From an archaeon (GTDB taxonomy: Archaea; Hydrothermarchaeota; Hydrothermarchaeia; Hydrothermarchaeales; Hydrothermarchaeaceae): a stretch of 5,644 bases of DNA. The stretch spans positions 1-5,644 of the forward strand of contig JAHJSX010000117.1 of the NCBI GenBank assembly GCA_018830205.1, given 5' to 3'. The stretch's first letter is position 1, and the number at the start of each line of letters is the position of its first letter. The translations under genes and the position numbers were made by a program. This document shows, piece after piece, positions 5,022-5,644 of this stretch. The notes beneath the pieces were generated by a model. It was not told where the DNA came from and ran no database searches. It saw nothing but the letters and a program-made list of their open reading frames with translations.

Positions 5022-5563
5022 GCAAGTTTCTTTAACGGGTCCCTCATAACATGGCATTTCTTGCAGTGGGTGTCTCTATGACACGCAAAACATCGCCTAT
5101 CCTTTATGTCTTCAGTCCCTATGATGTCCGCCATCCAGCGGTGGTGGTGGACCTTTTCTGTGACATCGCCAGTCCTGAAAAGCACAGGTATGAGCTGCTG
5201 GACAGAGGTGTCGTCCCTTGGGGCTGTCGAGAGCTTCACTCCTGCATAAGCGTGGCACTTGTTGCAGAACTCATCAGGGTTCCTGTGGCACTTGTCGCAC
5301 TGCTCCACTTTTGGCTCGTAGTCAAGGTAGAATGAGGCAAAGCTCATGTGGTTTGTCTGCCATATCTCAAGAGTCTCCTCGTTTTCCAGGAACTTGTCGC
5401 ATGGCCCTATAAAGTCCTCACCAGTATCAGGGTTGGTTATATTTGCCTTTTCAAGCACAGGCCTCGCATTTTCAAGCGCGCTTGTGTCGTTGTACCAGAA
5501 TGGCATAAAGAAAATTAAAGCCAGTATGAGAAGGCCCGGTATTACGATATTAGTGTTTTGCAT
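5015..5563 (-). CDS. dsrJ: DsrJ-like membrane-anchored tetraheme cytochrome c
   Basis: A 182-residue protein with an N-terminal anchor (hydrophobic 6-23) and a soluble domain outside the membrane. Four CxxCH sites bind haem c: C89-H93, C100-H104, C158-H162 and C167-H171. DsrJ proteins usually have three. DsrJ-like signs are a lone Cys (C55) about 17 residues before an NHM motif (H72), matching the Cys that serves as an unusual axial haem ligand in DsrJ, and the CDKCH..FCNKCH pair. The second pair seems to be a duplicate: H141 to C158 is 17 residues, exactly as H72 to C89, with Ala at +4 in both. The gene follows its neighbour with stop and start 2 nt apart and has AAGGAGGT 6 nt before its ATG. 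It probably passes electrons with the DsrO-like protein. I am sure of a multihaem cytochrome; the DsrJ assignment rests on context and these motifs. Confidence 0.83.
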   Translation of the reverse strand: MQNTNIVIPGLLILALIFFMPFWYNDTSALENARPVLEKANITNPDTGEDFIGPCDKFLENEETLEIWQTNHMSFASFYLDYEPKVEQCDKCHRNPDEFCNKCHAYAGVKLSTAPRDDTSVQQLIPVLFRTGDVTEKVHHHRWMADIIGTEDIKDRRCFACHRDTHCKKCHVMRDPLKKLAE

Positions 5564-5565
5564 TT

Positions 5566-5644
5566 TTATACCTCCTTGCAGGCCATATCACATGAGGCCT
5601 TGGCTATCGCGTGCTCCTTTTCGGCGTGGTCGCAGCATTCGTCA
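5566..5644 (-). CDS. C-terminal end of the upstream operon gene carrying the same Cys/His tail (5' truncated; dsrK by position)
   Basis: Only the last 25 residues are visible. They read DECCDHAEKEH, then AIAKASCDMACKEV and a TAA stop. They match the end of both modules in the DsrP-like protein (20 of the first 22 residues are identical to copy 2). The start of the module and the main domain are outside the window. In dsrMKJOP operons the gene before dsrJ is dsrK, the cytoplasmic HdrD-like Fe-S subunit that acts on disulfides, so dsrK is the expected identity, but nothing visible here proves it. The AAGGAGGT of the dsrJ-like gene lies within its last codons. No gene symbol is given for this reason. 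Confidence 0.7.
   Translation of the reverse strand, partial: DECCDHAEKEHAIAKASCDMACKEV
5570..5577 (-). promoter_or_regulatory. Strong ribosome binding site AAGGAGGT of the dsrJ-like gene
   Basis: A near-perfect Shine-Dalgarno 6 nt before ATG 5563, embedded in the last codons (Lys-Glu-Val) of the upstream gene. It confirms the start and suggests coupled translation. Confidence 0.7.
5578..5643 (-). repeat. Cys/His module, third copy, at the end of the upstream gene
   Basis: Encodes DECC..H....H and the ending CDMAC, as in the two copies of the DsrP-like tail. It differs from copy 2 in 11 of 22 codons but in only two residues (Ala to Asp, Ser to Ala), so the similarity is kept at the protein level. 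The CxxC half of the finger, if present, lies beyond the window edge. Confidence 0.8.

Noticed and set aside
5010..5057. Longer dsrO start at ATG 5057
   Set aside because: It would overlap dsrJ by 43 nt and put extra residues before the twin-arginine signal; the internal ATG codons at 5015 or 5009 have a ribosome binding site and normal spacing.
2502..5563. Polysulfide/DMSO reductase or Nrf nitrite reductase operon
   Set aside because: No molybdopterin catalytic subunit or NrfA/NrfH-type gene is visible, and the cytochrome-ferredoxin-membrane order with DsrJ- and DsrO-like motifs fits dsrJOP better; it is not fully excluded because the upstream genes are outside the window.
1..5644. tRNA, rRNA or riboswitch genes
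   Set aside because: The window is almost fully coding, and the short gaps (1503-1607, 1815-1863, 2248-2326) show only terminators, A/T-rich promoters and ribosome binding sites.

Overview
The window looks archaeal. The evidence is a DUF835-type signalling domain joined to an ArsR-like winged helix, strong GGAGGTGA-type Shine-Dalgarno sites, T-run terminators and AT-rich TATA-like promoters. The respiratory genes suggest an anaerobe with a quinone-linked, sulfur-type electron transport chain. The lineage cannot be fixed from this sequence; a euryarchaeal-type organism with DsrMKJOP/Hme genes is my inference.

Left part, plus strand (1-1536): the 3' end of a CheY-like response regulator is followed 10 nt later by a 424-residue predicted regulator. 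That protein joins a Cys-rich DUF3795-like N-terminus, a DUF835-like middle, a winged-helix DNA-binding domain and an uncharacterised helical C-terminus. The pair ends at a T-run terminator. A small secreted protein (1608-1814) follows with its own strong ribosome binding site.

Middle (1864-2300), minus strand: a complete single-domain response regulator (127 aa) with its own likely promoter. It is convergent with the small secreted-protein gene.

Right part (2310-5644), minus strand: a tightly packed operon whose order matches the J-O-P end of dsrMKJOP. It reads from right to left: the last 25 codons of an upstream gene (dsrK by position only), a membrane-anchored tetraheme cytochrome c (DsrJ-like), a Tat-exported protein with four [4Fe-4S] sites (DsrO-like), a 10-TM NrfD/DsrP-type quinone-interacting membrane protein, and a 54-residue single-TM protein. 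A terminator then overlaps the stop codon of that last gene. In known Dsr and Hme complexes these subunits link the menaquinone pool and the outer face of the membrane to a cytoplasmic HdrD-like subunit (DsrK), which acts on thiol/disulfide substrates.

The most unusual feature is a Cys/His module with C2H2-finger spacing. It is present twice at the C-terminus of the DsrP-like protein, and again at the very end of the gene upstream of dsrJ. Two different subunits of one complex therefore seem to carry the same small predicted metal-binding tail. Other points of note are the tetraheme rather than triheme DsrJ, the 54-aa membrane protein, and the redox-sensor-like regulator close by.
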